From Brucella sp. BE17 (lineage in GTDB: Bacteria > Pseudomonadota > Alphaproteobacteria > Rhizobiales > Rhizobiaceae): a stretch of 64,000 nt of DNA. Positions 63,954 through 64,000 of this stretch are shown here, in pieces. The translations under genes were made by a program, and so were the position numbers. The notes under the pieces are model-generated. The model was not told the DNA's origin. It saw only the letters and a list, made by a program, of their open reading frames with translations, and searched no databases. Numbering within the stretch: the stretch's first letter is position 1; each line of letters begins with the position of its first letter. The DNA lies in the NCBI RefSeq assembly GCF_039545455.1, contig NZ_CP154467.1, forward strand, positions 248,001-312,000, read 5' to 3'.

Positions 63954-64000
63954 TGACCGTTACGCTCATTCCAGGTAAGGTAACGCTCGCGCAGCTCCAG
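63953..64000 (+). CDS. hutH: Histidine ammonia-lyase (start only)
   Basis: The first 16 codons read [16 protein letters not shown] and run off the window. Position after hutI, the TAATG overlap and the typical HutH opening (MTxxLxPGxVTLxxL) support the call. Confidence 0.8.
   Translation, partial: MTVTLIPGKVTLAQLQ

Noticed and set aside
1..64000. CRISPR arrays, restriction or toxin-antitoxin systems, retrons
   Set aside because: No regularly spaced repeats, nuclease-methylase pairs or small paired ORFs of these types were seen on reading both strands.

Overview
The window reads as a chromosome segment of an alphaproteobacterium of the order Hyphomicrobiales, most likely the Brucella/Ochrobactrum group. 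This rests on recognition of gene content (a WbkD/WbkF-like O-antigen pair, a DUF2793 protein, a hut cluster headed by HutF with a HutC repressor), not on a database search. GC-rich core genes flank a visibly AT-richer stretch, about 21-34 kb, of surface-glycan genes.

Layout. 0-15 kb is mostly core: the 3' part of smc, a 34-residue membrane protein, a VOC protein, ppdK, a secreted polysaccharide-deacetylase-like protein, a DUF1499 protein, a metallo-beta-lactamase-fold hydrolase, bioY and a DUF2793 protein, then convergent wbkD-like and wbkF-like genes. A tRNA-Gln(UUG) lies at 15.2 kb. 15.9-20.7 kb is a catabolic unit of unknown substrate: FCD-type GntR regulator, IlvD/Edd dehydratase, MFS transporter and nitrilase-family amidase, with a palindromic operator at 16681-16704. 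21-37 kb is a glycan locus: three glycosyltransferases, wecB-wecC (UDP-ManNAcA), an ABC exporter (wzm-wzt), a 928-residue FkbM methyltransferase/coiled-coil/CgeB-like fusion, a 652-residue two-domain glycosyltransferase and rfbACBD (dTDP-L-rhamnose). manB-manC (GDP-mannose) at 47.9-50.7 kb add a third sugar nucleotide. Together with the WbkF-like initiating transferase these could build and export a lipid-linked polysaccharide by an ABC-transporter route.

37-47 kb holds gene remnants, an alpha/beta hydrolase, a LysR regulator, and a ribose-type sugar ABC transporter with an SMP-30 lactonase, divergent from a GAF histidine kinase/LuxR-type response regulator pair.

50.8-53.0 kb is a decaying block. 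A ChaN-family gene has an apparent frameshift, a putative haem-utilisation gene is split by one in-frame TAG, and the 3' end of an ABC ATPase gene abuts an opposite-strand 3' fragment of a dipeptide-type ABC ATPase. The junction lies within about a dozen bases of 52840.

53.1-64 kb is a second catabolic region: a PotABCD-like ABC transporter operon headed by an amidohydrolase, a TetR regulator, an isochorismatase-family hydrolase and the histidine-utilisation genes hutC, hutF, hutI and the start of hutH. Clear palindromic operator candidates occur at 58265, 60274 and 62678. No CRISPR array, prophage or intact insertion sequence was seen.
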